Below, one piece after another: positions 15,324-23,675 of a stretch of 38,161 bases of DNA (position 1 is the stretch's first letter; every line of letters starts with the position of its first letter). This DNA is from AG-12 sp027339635 (GTDB taxonomy: Bacteria > Chloroflexota > Dormibacteria > Aeolococcales > Bog-877): assembly GCA_027339635.1 (NCBI GenBank), contig DAHWNZ010000020.1:1-38161 (forward strand), in the 5' to 3' direction. A model generated the notes under the pieces. The model was not told the origin of the DNA. It searched no databases and worked only from the letters and a program-made list of their open reading frames with translations. A program made the position numbers and the translations under genes.

Positions 15324-16744
15324 GTGGGCACCCCGGGTTCAGCGTCAACCATCTTCGGGACGGTCCGGCGGCTAGTGGCTGGTACCAGCAGGTGACGCTT
15401 TTCTTGCCTAACGGGTGGACGGCGGTCGGGTTTCACCGTTGCAGTTGGGGACTAGCGCCGAAACCTGAGCCGCCGTGGTCTCTGTGGACGACCGCATAGC
15501 GGGAGGGGTCCGGGCAGGGGAGGTTAGGCCAACTGGGGAGCGGGGAAGGGTCGAGGTAGTCGTGGACCTCAAGGCCTCCGCTCAAGACGGGGGGTGGCAT
15601 CCTGTCTCACACAAGGACAACTGGAGGCGGCGGCGCGGGCCCGTGGAGCCGAACAGGGCCCACGGCACCGCCCAGAGTGCGGTCAAGCGACTGGGGGTGA
15701 TCGGACGGTGTCCTCAGCTGATCGGCACATCGCCACCCAGGTTCCCGGTGGTCCGATCCCGGACGGCCAACTCCCGGTCGGTCATGCTAGTTCACGAGCA
15801 CCCACGCCCAGCCATGGCGCCCAGGCCGCTGCCGGGCCTATGGGCCAGACAACCCAGACCCTCGCGCGGCGCCGCCAACACCACCGGCACGCTATGTGTG
15901 GGGAGTCAAAGCAACTTTAGTGGCCCGATGCGAACGAACGCAGTGCCCATGCCACTTTTGGGGAACCGAGTGTTGACTCGTACGGTTTGGCGAGCCGGAG
16001 CCCTAAGTGCAGGCGGGTCGGACCAGCCCCGCGACGCGACGCGTTCAACGCCTAGCGTCACAGGACGGCCAGGTCGAGCGACGCTGCATAGCGCGGGATG
16101 TTTTGAGATGACGAAGACGACTGCCGGGGCCCCGAATCGGTAGGCTCGTCACCGGCACCCCGATGCTGGGTGCTGGATAGTCCGTGCACGGGTGAGTTAC
16201 GGGCTTGGTTGCAGGCGTCGCCGACCACAGCTTGGGGCCTGCGTTCGGCGGCACGGTGGCCCGGCCCTCACGAACTCGGGAACAGTACCGACGTTTGGTG
16301 GATGAGCTTGAAGTGCCTATCGGGCGCCTCACACCCTGCGGTCGCCGTAGCCAGACTGATGCTGAACCCACCTTGGTGACAGGGATGCCGGGGAGCCGTT
16401 GAGAATGTAGCGGCCGTCAACGAGCTTCTCCCGAGGACCGTATCCGCGCTGAGATAGTTGCCTAGGTGAGTCGGGTACGCCGCCGCCGGCTGCCGTGCAC
16501 TGCTTGGCGGCACCACCCTGAACTTGGCTCGGACGGGTCGCCAGTGCCACGCCAAGATGCGCCTATCTGGTGCCGTCCACGCTCGCTTGCCCTCTCTGCT
16601 CCGACTCCATGAGGTTGACGGTTGCATAGGTTTCCCTTGCGGGGAGCGCCACATGTCTGCGACCCCGCAAAGTGGCACCGTGCGCAGTTGGTCCGACCCG
16701 GAAGAAGACCAGCCCGCGCCTCTTCGGCTACTGTCGACTCGGCC
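15324..16744. other. 1.4-kb stretch without a recognisable gene
   Basis: Every frame was read. The longest open frames (for example 15475-16143 on + and 16268-16678 on -) give low-complexity, Arg/Pro/Ser-rich strings without domain motifs, and codon third positions do not show the strong G/C preference seen in neighbouring genes. Stops are more frequent than in other stretches of this length. Base composition is slightly less GC than the flanking genes. It may be decayed coding DNA, or it may hold an undetected RNA or regulatory region. No tRNA, inverted-repeat transposon end or CRISPR repeat was seen. Confidence 0.4.
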
Positions 16745-17548
16745 TCAGCGCGCCTCCCACTTGAACCACCGTATGCCGACATAGGCACACGCGAAGAGGT
16801 AGCCTACACAGGCGACAATTGACAGCCAGTCACTGCCATTCCATGTCGCTAGATTGAGCACGTCCGCGTACAGGCTCATCACAACGCCTACCGGGGACCA
16901 ACTAGAAATCGACTCCCATAGGGAACCCAAAAGCCCACTGCGGCCGAACAGCCCAAGTAGGATCAGGACGATGAAGAGGATGCGGCCCGCCGCATTGACG
17001 GTGTCGGCCGACTTCACCAGCCCCACCAGGGCCTGGCCGATGGCCACGAACACCGCCCCGCCGAGCACTGAAACGGCGAGCACCAGAAGGTACTCGTCGG
17101 CCGCCAGGGCAACGTGGTGAATCTGGATCCCGACGAAGACCACGACGATCGCCATCACGAGGCTGGAAACCAGCTGTAGGACGATGCGGCTCACCATAAT
17201 TGTCCAGGCAGGTGCAGGGGTGACTCGGAGCCGCTGGAACACCCCACTTTCCCGGTCACGGGCGACGGTGAACGCGTAACCCATGAGCGAGGCGGAAACC
17301 AGGCCGTAAGCTATGGAGAGCCCTATCACGTAGACAGCACCGCCCAGGTGACTGGCGCTCTTCGAAGAGCCGGTCACCAGCAGCATCAGGAGCGGCAGGA
17401 GGTAGCTGAGGAGCAGGCGCCGGGGATTCTTCAGTAGGGCCAGAGAGTCCGCCCTCAGGAGCGACGTGAGGATCAGGTGCAGACTCGGCCTGGCAACCAG
17501 AGCGGAGCTAGCCACGGATGGCGCTCCCGGTGAGGCCGATGAAGACAT
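16745..17548 (-). CDS. ABC-2 type transporter permease
   Basis: A 267-residue permease with about six membrane helices: 'LLLSYLLPLLMLLVTGSSK', 'VYVIGLSIAYGLVSASLMGYAF', then the cytoplasmic coupling segment 'ARDRESGVFQRLRVTPAPAW', which is diagnostic of ABC-2/DrrB-type exporters. Four more hydrophobic segments follow, ending in 'ACVGYLFACAYVGIRWFKW'. It would form the membrane pore for the VOC-ATPase fusion just upstream. The ATG at 17548 overlaps that gene by 41 bases. A GTG at 17515, with GGGAG eight bases before it and an eight-base overlap, is at least as plausible and would give 256 residues. Exporters of this class move drugs, lipids or polysaccharides; the substrate is not shown. Confidence 0.88.
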   Translation of the reverse strand: MSSSASPGAPSVASSALVARPSLHLILTSLLRADSLALLKNPRRLLLSYLLPLLMLLVTGSSKSASHLGGAVYVIGLSIAYGLVSASLMGYAFTVARDRESGVFQRLRVTPAPAWTIMVSRIVLQLVSSLVMAIVVVFVGIQIHHVALAADEYLLVLAVSVLGGAVFVAIGQALVGLVKSADTVNAAGRILFIVLILLGLFGRSGLLGSLWESISSWSPVGVVMSLYADVLNLATWNGSDWLSIVACVGYLFACAYVGIRWFKWEAR

Positions 17549-18752
17549 CCTCGAGAGTCACTTCCCCGTGGGCGACCGCCCGCACTCTGGGGTCGTCCTT
17601 GTGCATCTCGATCAGCCGCGCGGGGGTGGCGGCAGTCAGGAGCGAGCCTTGATCGATGATCGCAACTCGGTCGCATACCGCCTGGGCCTCCTCCATGGAG
17701 TGGGTGGTGAGCAGGATGCTGCCTCCATTCTCGCGGATGCGCTCGATGTTGGTCCACAGCTGGCGCCGCGACTGAGGGTCCAGCCCTGACGTCGGCTCAT
17801 CGAGGAGAAGCAGAGCGGGTTCGTGGATCATCGCCACGAACAGTGACAGTCGCTGTTGCTGGCCACCTGACAACTGTTTGAAGGGCTTGGTTGCCTCGGC
17901 TCCGAGCCCGGCCTCGCGGAGTCCCGCAAGAATCTCTCGGTCGCCCATTGCCACCCCGTACAGGCCCGCATAGAGGCGCACGATCTGCTTGAGGCTCAGC
18001 TCCACCTGAAAGCTCGTGGCCTGGAGCTGGACCCCCATCCTCGCCTTGGCCGCAATGGTATTCGCCTTGAGGCTGAGACCGTCAACGGAGACGGTGCCGG
18101 AACGCGGTGTGAGGAGTCCCTCAACGGCTGACAGGGTACTGGTCTTACCAGCGCCGTTCGGGCCCAGGAGGCCGAAGATCTCACCCCGAGCTATCGCCAG
18201 ATTGAGGTCGCGCACAGCCACCGTGGATCCGTAGGCGACTGTGAGGTTGGAGATCGCGAGGATAGGGAGCTGATTCGCGGCTTCCTCGCTGGCCTCCCCA
18301 GTCCCAGTTGGCTCAGTCGAGCACACCGCATTCGCTGTCTGGCGCGGCTTGCAGATCCCCCACTCGTGCCCAAAGGGGTCGATGATACCAAGCGTTAGCC
18401 CCCCGCCGGTCTTGTCCACCGACCCCTGGGCCGCAGCGCCAGCGGCGAGCGCCCGTGTTGCAACGCCATCTGGGTCATCAACGATAAGCAGGGTTCGGCT
18501 GGTTCTTCCCGGAGCGGCGCCGGAACTCCCGCTCGCTCGAAGGTTGCCAGAGACGATCCAGAAGCACGCATCCCCGACCTCGAGCTTGGCGACAATGTCG
18601 TCGCCCTCGCCATCACAGCGGGTGACCGTGGCACCGAACGCCTCGCGGTAGAATTTCAAAGCTTCCCCCGCATGCGCAACCCACAACTCCGTCTGGATGC
18701 TGGTCACGGCCCGTGAGTCTATCAGCCCCGCGACCAGCCCCGGTTCAGTCAT
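17508..18752 (-). CDS. VOC (glyoxalase/bleomycin-resistance fold) domain fused to ABC exporter ATPase
   Basis: One uninterrupted frame encodes two domains. Residues ~17-137 are a PhnB-like VOC domain: 'ELWVAHAGEALKFYREAFGA', 'DACFWIVSG', 'VDDPDGVATRALAAGA' and 'IIDPFGHEWGICKP' are the hallmark strands. After a ~25-residue acidic linker comes an ABC ATPase (~165-414) with Walker A G-P-N-G-A-G-K-T (197-204), signature LSGGQ (294-298), Walker B LLLLDE (314-319) and switch His351. VOC domains of this type bind or modify small molecules, including antibiotics. DrrA/CcmA-type ATPases power export through ABC-2 permeases such as the one downstream. The frame stays open upstream to 19028 without domain content; the ATG at 18752 just before the VOC domain is chosen, though it lacks an SD. 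A GTG in the linker could start a stand-alone ATPase. Confidence 0.85.
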   Translation of the reverse strand: MTEPGLVAGLIDSRAVTSIQTELWVAHAGEALKFYREAFGATVTRCDGEGDDIVAKLEVGDACFWIVSGNLRASGSSGAAPGRTSRTLLIVDDPDGVATRALAAGAAAQGSVDKTGGGLTLGIIDPFGHEWGICKPRQTANAVCSTEPTGTGEASEEAANQLPILAISNLTVAYGSTVAVRDLNLAIARGEIFGLLGPNGAGKTSTLSAVEGLLTPRSGTVSVDGLSLKANTIAAKARMGVQLQATSFQVELSLKQIVRLYAGLYGVAMGDREILAGLREAGLGAEATKPFKQLSGGQQQRLSLFVAMIHEPALLLLDEPTSGLDPQSRRQLWTNIERIRENGGSILLTTHSMEEAQAVCDRVAIIDQGSLLTAATPARLIEMHKDDPRVRAVAHGEVTLEDVFIGLTGSAIRG

Positions 18753-19398
18753 TGCTGGCACAGCGGATGGTGCCCTGAACCAGCAGCATGCCAGCGGCGC
18801 GACGGCCGAAGAGTCCACTCTGTCAAACAGGCAAGCGGTCATCAACTGAGCGACGCTCGGATACAGCAGCGGTGACCGGTGATCCGGCTTTCCGATAATT
18901 TGAACGTTCACCCCGGGCCGGATTGGCGCTGACCCAGACCACAAGGCGGCAGACCAGGTGCCGCACCGTCTCCCGCCCCGACCGCGCTTGGCGGCAACCG
19001 CGTCTGTCGCAAATCCCAAGACGACCAAGGCGAATGGGTGGTCGGTATGCAGGTTTATCCGGTGCGACTGGGCAAAGCCTTAGAAAGGAGCGACAGCTCT
19101 CGGCAGCCGCCATCCACCGGGCCTCTACGCAGCCGTCGCCACCGGGCTCCATCCCATTCCTCACCGCTCCGACCCACAAATCTTTTCAATGTTGGGTCAT
19201 GCTCGCAGTCACGCCGCCATCTCAACGAATCGATGCTTCGGCGTTCCAAGGCATGGTTCTCGCCGCATTGCGAGCGGGGCATGTACGCTTTCGGCCCCTC
19301 AGTTGAGGTGGGAAAGCTGGTGACAGCCGACCCCGCCGGGCGCTGTAGCTGATGGCCGGGACAGGCCCCTCCCCTTGGGACTGTATGCAGCGGATGGT
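18753..19398. other. 646-bp stretch between the VOC-ABC gene and tRNA-Leu, no clear gene
   Basis: It contains the upstream open extension of the VOC-ABC frame (to 19028), which has no domain pattern, and short overlapping open frames on both strands that look like GC-driven noise. A TTGACA on the minus strand (18826-18821) has no matching -10 at normal spacing. A GAACGTTC palindrome lies at 18902-18909. The promoter of the ABC operon must lie here or just upstream. Confidence 0.35.
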
Positions 19399-19484
19399 TG
19401 GTGCCAGCAGTGGGAGTCGAACCCACACGAGCTTGCGCTCAACGGTTTTTGAGACCGCCGCGTCTGCCATTCCGCCATGCTGGC
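19399..19484 (-). tRNA. tRNA-Leu, anticodon CAA
   Basis: Folding by hand gives acceptor arms GCCAGCA/TGCTGGC, a D-arm with GCG/CGC, an anticodon stem GCGGT/ACCGT around the loop CTCAAAA (anticodon CAA, reading UUG), a long class II variable arm TGAGC-GCAA-GCTCG typical of leucine tRNAs, a T-stem GTGGG/CCCAC with loop TTCGACT, and an encoded 3' ACCA. The length is 86 nt. It lies 15 nt after the stop of the DUF151 gene on the same strand. TAGGAT, which includes that stop codon (19502-19497), could serve as a -10, so the tRNA may be read from its own promoter or cut from the longer transcript. Confidence 0.95.
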
Positions 19485-19499
19485 GAAGGTCCCGTAATC

Positions 19500-19988
19500 C
19501 TAGTCGCGATCCTCGAGATCGGGGAGATTCATATCATTGACGATCTCCTGGAACACCTGGAGCTTGGGATCTTCGGTGCGCCCTTCCGGAACCACCCCCG
19601 CCTGATTAAGGACCTCGCGGTCAACCATTATGGGCACCTCCAGGCGGGTAGCTATGGCAATCGCGTCGCTGGGGCGCGAGTCGATCTCGACCTCGCGGCC
19701 ATCGATTCGCCCCAGAATGCGGGCGAAGAAGGTATCGTTGCGCAGCTCAGAGACCATCACCGTTCGAACCTGCATGTTGAAGTCCCGCAGGATGTTGACG
19801 ATGAGGTCATGGGTCATGGGCCGCTCGGGTTGGATCCCCTCGATTCGCAGGGTGATCGCATTCGCCTCCGCGACGCCGACCCAGATCGGCAGGAACCGGT
19901 CAGCATCCTTCTCTTTGAGAACCACTACGTGCTGCCCGCTGGGCATGTGCACACGGACGCTGTCCACCGACATCTCGATCAGGTCCAT
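19500..19988 (-). CDS. Bifunctional nuclease domain (DUF151) protein
   Basis: A 162-residue cytosolic protein matching the bifunctional nuclease (BFN/DUF151) family along its length: 'MSVDSVRVHMPSGQHVVVLKEK', 'DRFLPIWVGVAEANAITLRIEG', the central 'RPMTHDLIVNIL', and 'VEIDSRPSDAIAIATRLEVPIMV', the best-conserved stretch. Plant homologues have been reported to cut both RNA and DNA; the bacterial role is poorly defined. The ATG is preceded by GGTGAGGAG at a good distance. The acidic C-terminal tail (about residues 140-162) leads directly to the tRNA-Leu gene. It is divergent from the methyltransferase-polA operon. Confidence 0.92.
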   Translation of the reverse strand: MDLIEMSVDSVRVHMPSGQHVVVLKEKDADRFLPIWVGVAEANAITLRIEGIQPERPMTHDLIVNILRDFNMQVRTVMVSELRNDTFFARILGRIDGREVEIDSRPSDAIAIATRLEVPIMVDREVLNQAGVVPEGRTEDPKLQVFQEIVNDMNLPDLEDRD

Positions 19989-20117
19989 AGCTCCTCACCA
20001 TCTGTTCAGCCTGAGAAGCTCGGCCGCCGCGGGTGAGCGCCGACCGGGCTCTGCCGATGCCTGAAGCCATCATAAGGCCCGGCGGCTCTGGGGCCGGAGC
20101 AGGTGGCCGCAGCGCAT

Positions 20118-20123
20118 TAGGAT
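20118..20123 (+). promoter_or_regulatory. Possible -10 (TAGGAT) for the methyltransferase-polA operon
   Basis: TAGGAT lies 31 bases before the ATG at 20155, which would give a short leader holding the SD sequence GGGAGG. No clear -35 is visible. It lies in the divergent region facing the DUF151 gene. Confidence 0.3.
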
Positions 20124-20154
20124 TGAGTCCGATCAATTGCGCCCAGGGAGGTCC

Positions 20155-20934
20155 ATGTTGAACTCCGATCGAGAGCAGCGCCTGGTCTTCGGCGAGGTGG
20201 CGCAGCAATACCACCGCCTGAGGCCCGGGTATCCAGCGGCGCTCTTTGACGCTCTGCAGAGCTATGCCGGGCTGAGGCCGGGGTCCAGGGTGCTGGAGAT
20301 AGGAGCGGGGACGGGGAAGGCCACCGCCCCCATGCTTGGTCGGGGATGGAGGGTAGTGGCCCTTGAGCCTGACCCGCAGATGGCCCGCGTGGCGCTCGCC
20401 ACGGTGGGTGGGCTGGGGGAGGTGGAGCTGTTCGAGTCAACATTCGAAGCCTGGTCAGAGCCGCCAGACCACTTCGCCACCGTCTTCGCGGCCCAGTCCT
20501 GGCACTGGGTGGACCCCGCCCTGCGATTCGCGAAGGCCCACCGGGTGCTGCGTCCCGGAGGAGCGCTGGCGCTGGTTTGGAACCGCCCTAAGGGTGGCGA
20601 CCCACGACTCCGGCAAAAGCTGGACGAGGTGTACCACGAGCGCGCCCCCGGCATCGCCGGAGGCCCCCCGGGTGAACGCCAGGGTGATCGCCGGCAGGAG
20701 ATCGCTCGGGCCGGCGGCTTTGGTCAGGTCGAGGTGGTGGAGGTTCCTTGGGAGACATCGTATTCGGCAGTTGACTACGCCCAGCTGATGCGCACCCAAT
20801 CGGACCACCGGATGCTAGCCCCCGAGCGGCTGGAGCTGCTGCTGGCGAAGATACAGGAGGTCATCGAAGCGGCAGGGGGCTGCTACCGGGTCGGCTACCA
20901 GAGCCTTCTGTACCTCGCCCGGGCGCTCCCATAA
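20155..20934 (+). CDS. Class I SAM-dependent methyltransferase
   Basis: A 259-residue methyltransferase of the Methyltransf_11/25 type. Motif I is 'VLEIGAGTGKAT' (residues 46-57) and a conserved 'VALEPDPQMARVA' follows. 'HFATVFAAQSWHWVDPALRFAKAHRVLRPGGALALVW' gives motifs II and III, with the W-H-W-V-D sequence common in this group. The N-terminal 'FGEVAQQYHRLRPGYP' is the usual helical entry. The substrate cannot be told; relatives methylate small metabolites or quinone-like compounds. The start is set at the ATG after GGGAGG, though with only three bases of spacing; a TTG at 20137 would add six residues. The TAA overlaps the polA ATG by one base, so it is probably co-translated with polA. 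Confidence 0.9.
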   Translation: MLNSDREQRLVFGEVAQQYHRLRPGYPAALFDALQSYAGLRPGSRVLEIGAGTGKATAPMLGRGWRVVALEPDPQMARVALATVGGLGEVELFESTFEAWSEPPDHFATVFAAQSWHWVDPALRFAKAHRVLRPGGALALVWNRPKGGDPRLRQKLDEVYHERAPGIAGGPPGERQGDRRQEIARAGGFGQVEVVEVPWETSYSAVDYAQLMRTQSDHRMLAPERLELLLAKIQEVIEAAGGCYRVGYQSLLYLARALP

Positions 20935-23672
20935 TGGCCCAGATGACGGCGACTGACGGGGCCAGGGTGCTACTCATTGACGGACACGGCCTGGCCTTCC
21001 GTGCCTATCACGCGCTCCCCGAGATGACCAATTCCAGAGGGGAGTTGATAAGGGTCGCCTACGGTTACACCTCGATGCTGCTCCTGGCCCTTTCCCAGGG
21101 GTTCGAATGCGCGGTGGCGGCCTTTGATCCGCCAGGGCCCACCTTTCGCGACGAGAAGATGGCGACCTACAAGGGCCAGCGCAAACCCACCCCCCAGGAG
21201 TTGATCGACCAGATCCCCATGCTCCACCGGATCACGAAGATCCTGAACATACCGGTCGTGGTGGTACCCGGTTTCGAGGCCGATGACGTTCTTGGAACTC
21301 TCTCCAAACAGGCATCGGAGCAGGGCTGTGAGACGGTGATCCTGACCGGCGACATGGACCTGATCCAGCTGGTCGACGACCGCACCTTCCTGCAAACCAG
21401 TCGGCGCGGCAGCTCCGAGCCGATGATCTACGACCCGGAGGCTGTCAGGCAGCGTTACGGGTTCGACCCGCCGCTCATGATCGACTTCAAGGCGCTCAGG
21501 GGGGACGCGAGCGACAACATCCCGGGAGTGCCGGGAATCGGCGAGAAGACGGCCACGGCTCTCATCCAGAGGTACGGCCCCCTGGACCAGGTGCTGGCAT
21601 CGGTGTCTCAGATGCCCCCAGGACGGACCAGGACAACCCTGCAGGAGCATGCGGACGAGGCCATTTTCGGCCGGGAGATGGTGACCATCGTGCGCGACGT
21701 CCCGGGAGTGCATCTCGACCTCGCCAGTTGCCGCGTTTGCGATTACGACCATGGCGCGGCGCGTGAACTGCTGGAGGAAGTGGGTATGCCGAGCCTGGTT
21801 CGTCGGCTGCCGGCGGCCAGCTCAGCGGCGGCGGCTGTGGAAGCTCCGACTTCACTCGGAGCGACCCAAGTGGTCGACGCTGACTCCTTACCCCAGGTCG
21901 TCCAGCAGATCCGGCGCGCCGACTTGGCGCTCCTGGTGCGCGCGGTCGCCACCGACCCAGGCCGCAAGGGGAGGCTGGTGGGAATGGCCATGGCCCTCGA
22001 TGCCGAGCGCAGCTGGTATCTGCCCCTGCTGGCGGCGACGCCAGCGGCCATCGTCGGGCCCTCCCTCCAGCCGCTGCTTGACCTCCTTGCGGACGAGGGC
22101 GTGGCCAAGGCCGCCTACCAGTGGAAGGACGAACTCCTGGCGGTCGGTGGGGCGGGGTGGGCGCTCCGAGGCGGAGTCTTTGACCTGGTGCTGGCGTCCT
22201 ACTTGGGCGATTCACGCGGGCGGACCCCGTCCCTGGCAGCTCTGTGCGAGCAGTACCAGGCGCCGCCTCCCCCTGACCAGATCAAGGTCCTGGGTAAGGG
22301 GCTTGGGCGGCGCCTCCCGGAGGAGCTCAGTGTCGAGGAACAGGCCCAACTCTTCGGAGGGGAGGCGGCGTGTGCGGCGGCTGTCAGGCCGCGACTGGCT
22401 GCCCGCCTCACAGAGCTGGACGGCCAACGCCTGCTCACAGATATGGAACTGCCGGTGGCGGGCATCCTGGCCGCGATGGAGGCCGAAGGCGTGCGCCTGG
22501 ACAGCTCCCAGCTGGTGACACTCTCCGCAGAGATGACGGCCCAGATCCGCGGTCTGGAGGACGAGATGTTCCGCTTGGCGGGACGTCAATTCGTCCCCGG
22601 GTCACCGACCCAGCTGGCAACGCTCTTGTATGACGAACTTGGTCTGGAGAGCTCCAGGCGAACCAAGACCGGGAGGTCCACGGATGCCCAGGCCCTGGAA
22701 GCGCTGCGCGAAATGCACCCCATCGTGCCCCTGGTCCTTGAGTGGCGGCAGGTCACGAAGCTGAAGAGCACGTACGTCGACGCCCTCCCGACGCTGGTCG
22801 ACCCGGACGACGGACGCATCCACACCAGCTTCAATCAGGCGGTGGCGGCGACGGGCCGATTGTCGTCCAGCGACCCCAACCTGCAGAACATCCCCATCCG
22901 CAGTGAGCTGGGACGCAGAATCCGAGCGGCCTTCATCCCAGGTGCTGAGGACTGGAAGCTGGTGTCCGCCGACTACTCCCAGATCGAGCTGCGGGTGCTG
23001 GCTCACGTCAGCCAGGATCCGCAGTTGCTGGCAGCCTTCCGGCGCGGGGACGACGTCCATGCGGACACGGCGGCCCAGGTCTTCTCGGTGGACAGAGGGG
23101 AGGTCACGGCTGACCAGCGCCGGATGGCGAAGGTTGTCAACTTCGGAATCCTCTATGGGCTGTCCAGCTTCGGCCTGGCCCGGGATCTCGGGATCTCTGC
23201 GAAGGTGGCGGACGAGTTCATCCGCCGTTATTTCGAGACCTTTTCCGGGGTCCAGGAGTATCTGGAATCCGTGCGCCGTGAGGCCCGCTCCCAGGGCTAT
23301 GTGTCCACGATCATGGGCCGCCGGAGGTACCTGACCGACATTCACTCCAGCAACCGGCAACTGCGCGACGCAAGTGAGCGCATGGCGATCAACATGCCCA
23401 TCCAGGGCTCGGCCGCCGACCTCATGAAGATGGGCATGATCCGAACCGACAAAGAGCTGCAGAAGGCGGGGCTCAGGGCCCGGATGCTGCTGCAGGTCCA
23501 CGACGAACTGGTCTTCGAGTGTCCCAGCGAAGAGGTGGCCGCAGTGGGGTCGCTGGCTCGCCGCGGAATGGAGACGGCGGCCGAGCTGGCCGTGCCACTC
23601 GTGGTCGACTTGAAGGCCGGCCCCAACTGGAGGGACCTGAGCCCGCTGGCGCTCGGCGCAGGCGGGGACTGA
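20934..23672 (+). CDS. polA: DNA polymerase I
   Basis: A 912-residue repair and lagging-strand polymerase. Residues 1-~290 are the 5'-3' flap nuclease ('LLIDGHGLAFRAYHALP', 'AAFDPPGPTFRDE', 'EADDVLGTL', 'GDMDLIQLV', 'DNIPGVPGIGEKTA'). The middle ~300-490 corresponds to the 3'-5' exonuclease fold but lacks its acidic D-x-E start ('ADLALLVRAV' stands there), so proofreading is probably lost, as in Taq and many Gram-positive enzymes. The C-terminal polymerase has motif A 'DYSQIELRVLAHVS', motif B 'RRMAKVVNFGILYGLS' and motif C 'LQVHDELVFE'. The start overlaps the methyltransferase stop, and mutM follows after three bases, so polA and mutM are coupled in one repair operon. Confidence 0.98.
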   Translation: MAQMTATDGARVLLIDGHGLAFRAYHALPEMTNSRGELIRVAYGYTSMLLLALSQGFECAVAAFDPPGPTFRDEKMATYKGQRKPTPQELIDQIPMLHRITKILNIPVVVVPGFEADDVLGTLSKQASEQGCETVILTGDMDLIQLVDDRTFLQTSRRGSSEPMIYDPEAVRQRYGFDPPLMIDFKALRGDASDNIPGVPGIGEKTATALIQRYGPLDQVLASVSQMPPGRTRTTLQEHADEAIFGREMVTIVRDVPGVHLDLASCRVCDYDHGAARELLEEVGMPSLVRRLPAASSAAAAVEAPTSLGATQVVDADSLPQVVQQIRRADLALLVRAVATDPGRKGRLVGMAMALDAERSWYLPLLAATPAAIVGPSLQPLLDLLADEGVAKAAYQWKDELLAVGGAGWALRGGVFDLVLASYLGDSRGRTPSLAALCEQYQAPPPPDQIKVLGKGLGRRLPEELSVEEQAQLFGGEAACAAAVRPRLAARLTELDGQRLLTDMELPVAGILAAMEAEGVRLDSSQLVTLSAEMTAQIRGLEDEMFRLAGRQFVPGSPTQLATLLYDELGLESSRRTKTGRSTDAQALEALREMHPIVPLVLEWRQVTKLKSTYVDALPTLVDPDDGRIHTSFNQAVAATGRLSSSDPNLQNIPIRSELGRRIRAAFIPGAEDWKLVSADYSQIELRVLAHVSQDPQLLAAFRRGDDVHADTAAQVFSVDRGEVTADQRRMAKVVNFGILYGLSSFGLARDLGISAKVADEFIRRYFETFSGVQEYLESVRREARSQGYVSTIMGRRRYLTDIHSSNRQLRDASERMAINMPIQGSAADLMKMGMIRTDKELQKAGLRARMLLQVHDELVFECPSEEVAAVGSLARRGMETAAELAVPLVVDLKAGPNWRDLSPLALGAGGD

Positions 23673-23675
23673 AGC

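Noticed and set aside
15475..16143. 222-codon plus-strand open frame in the gene-poor stretch
   Set aside because: No SD, no leaderless -10, no domain pattern; composition like random GC-rich DNA.
16268..16678. 136-codon minus-strand open frame, considered as a transposase remnant
   Set aside because: No DDE, integrase or helix-turn-helix pattern and no flanking inverted repeats could be seen.
18902..18909. GAACGTTC as a second LexA box
   Set aside because: The half-sites are directly joined, without the four-base spacer required, and the site is not at a repair gene.
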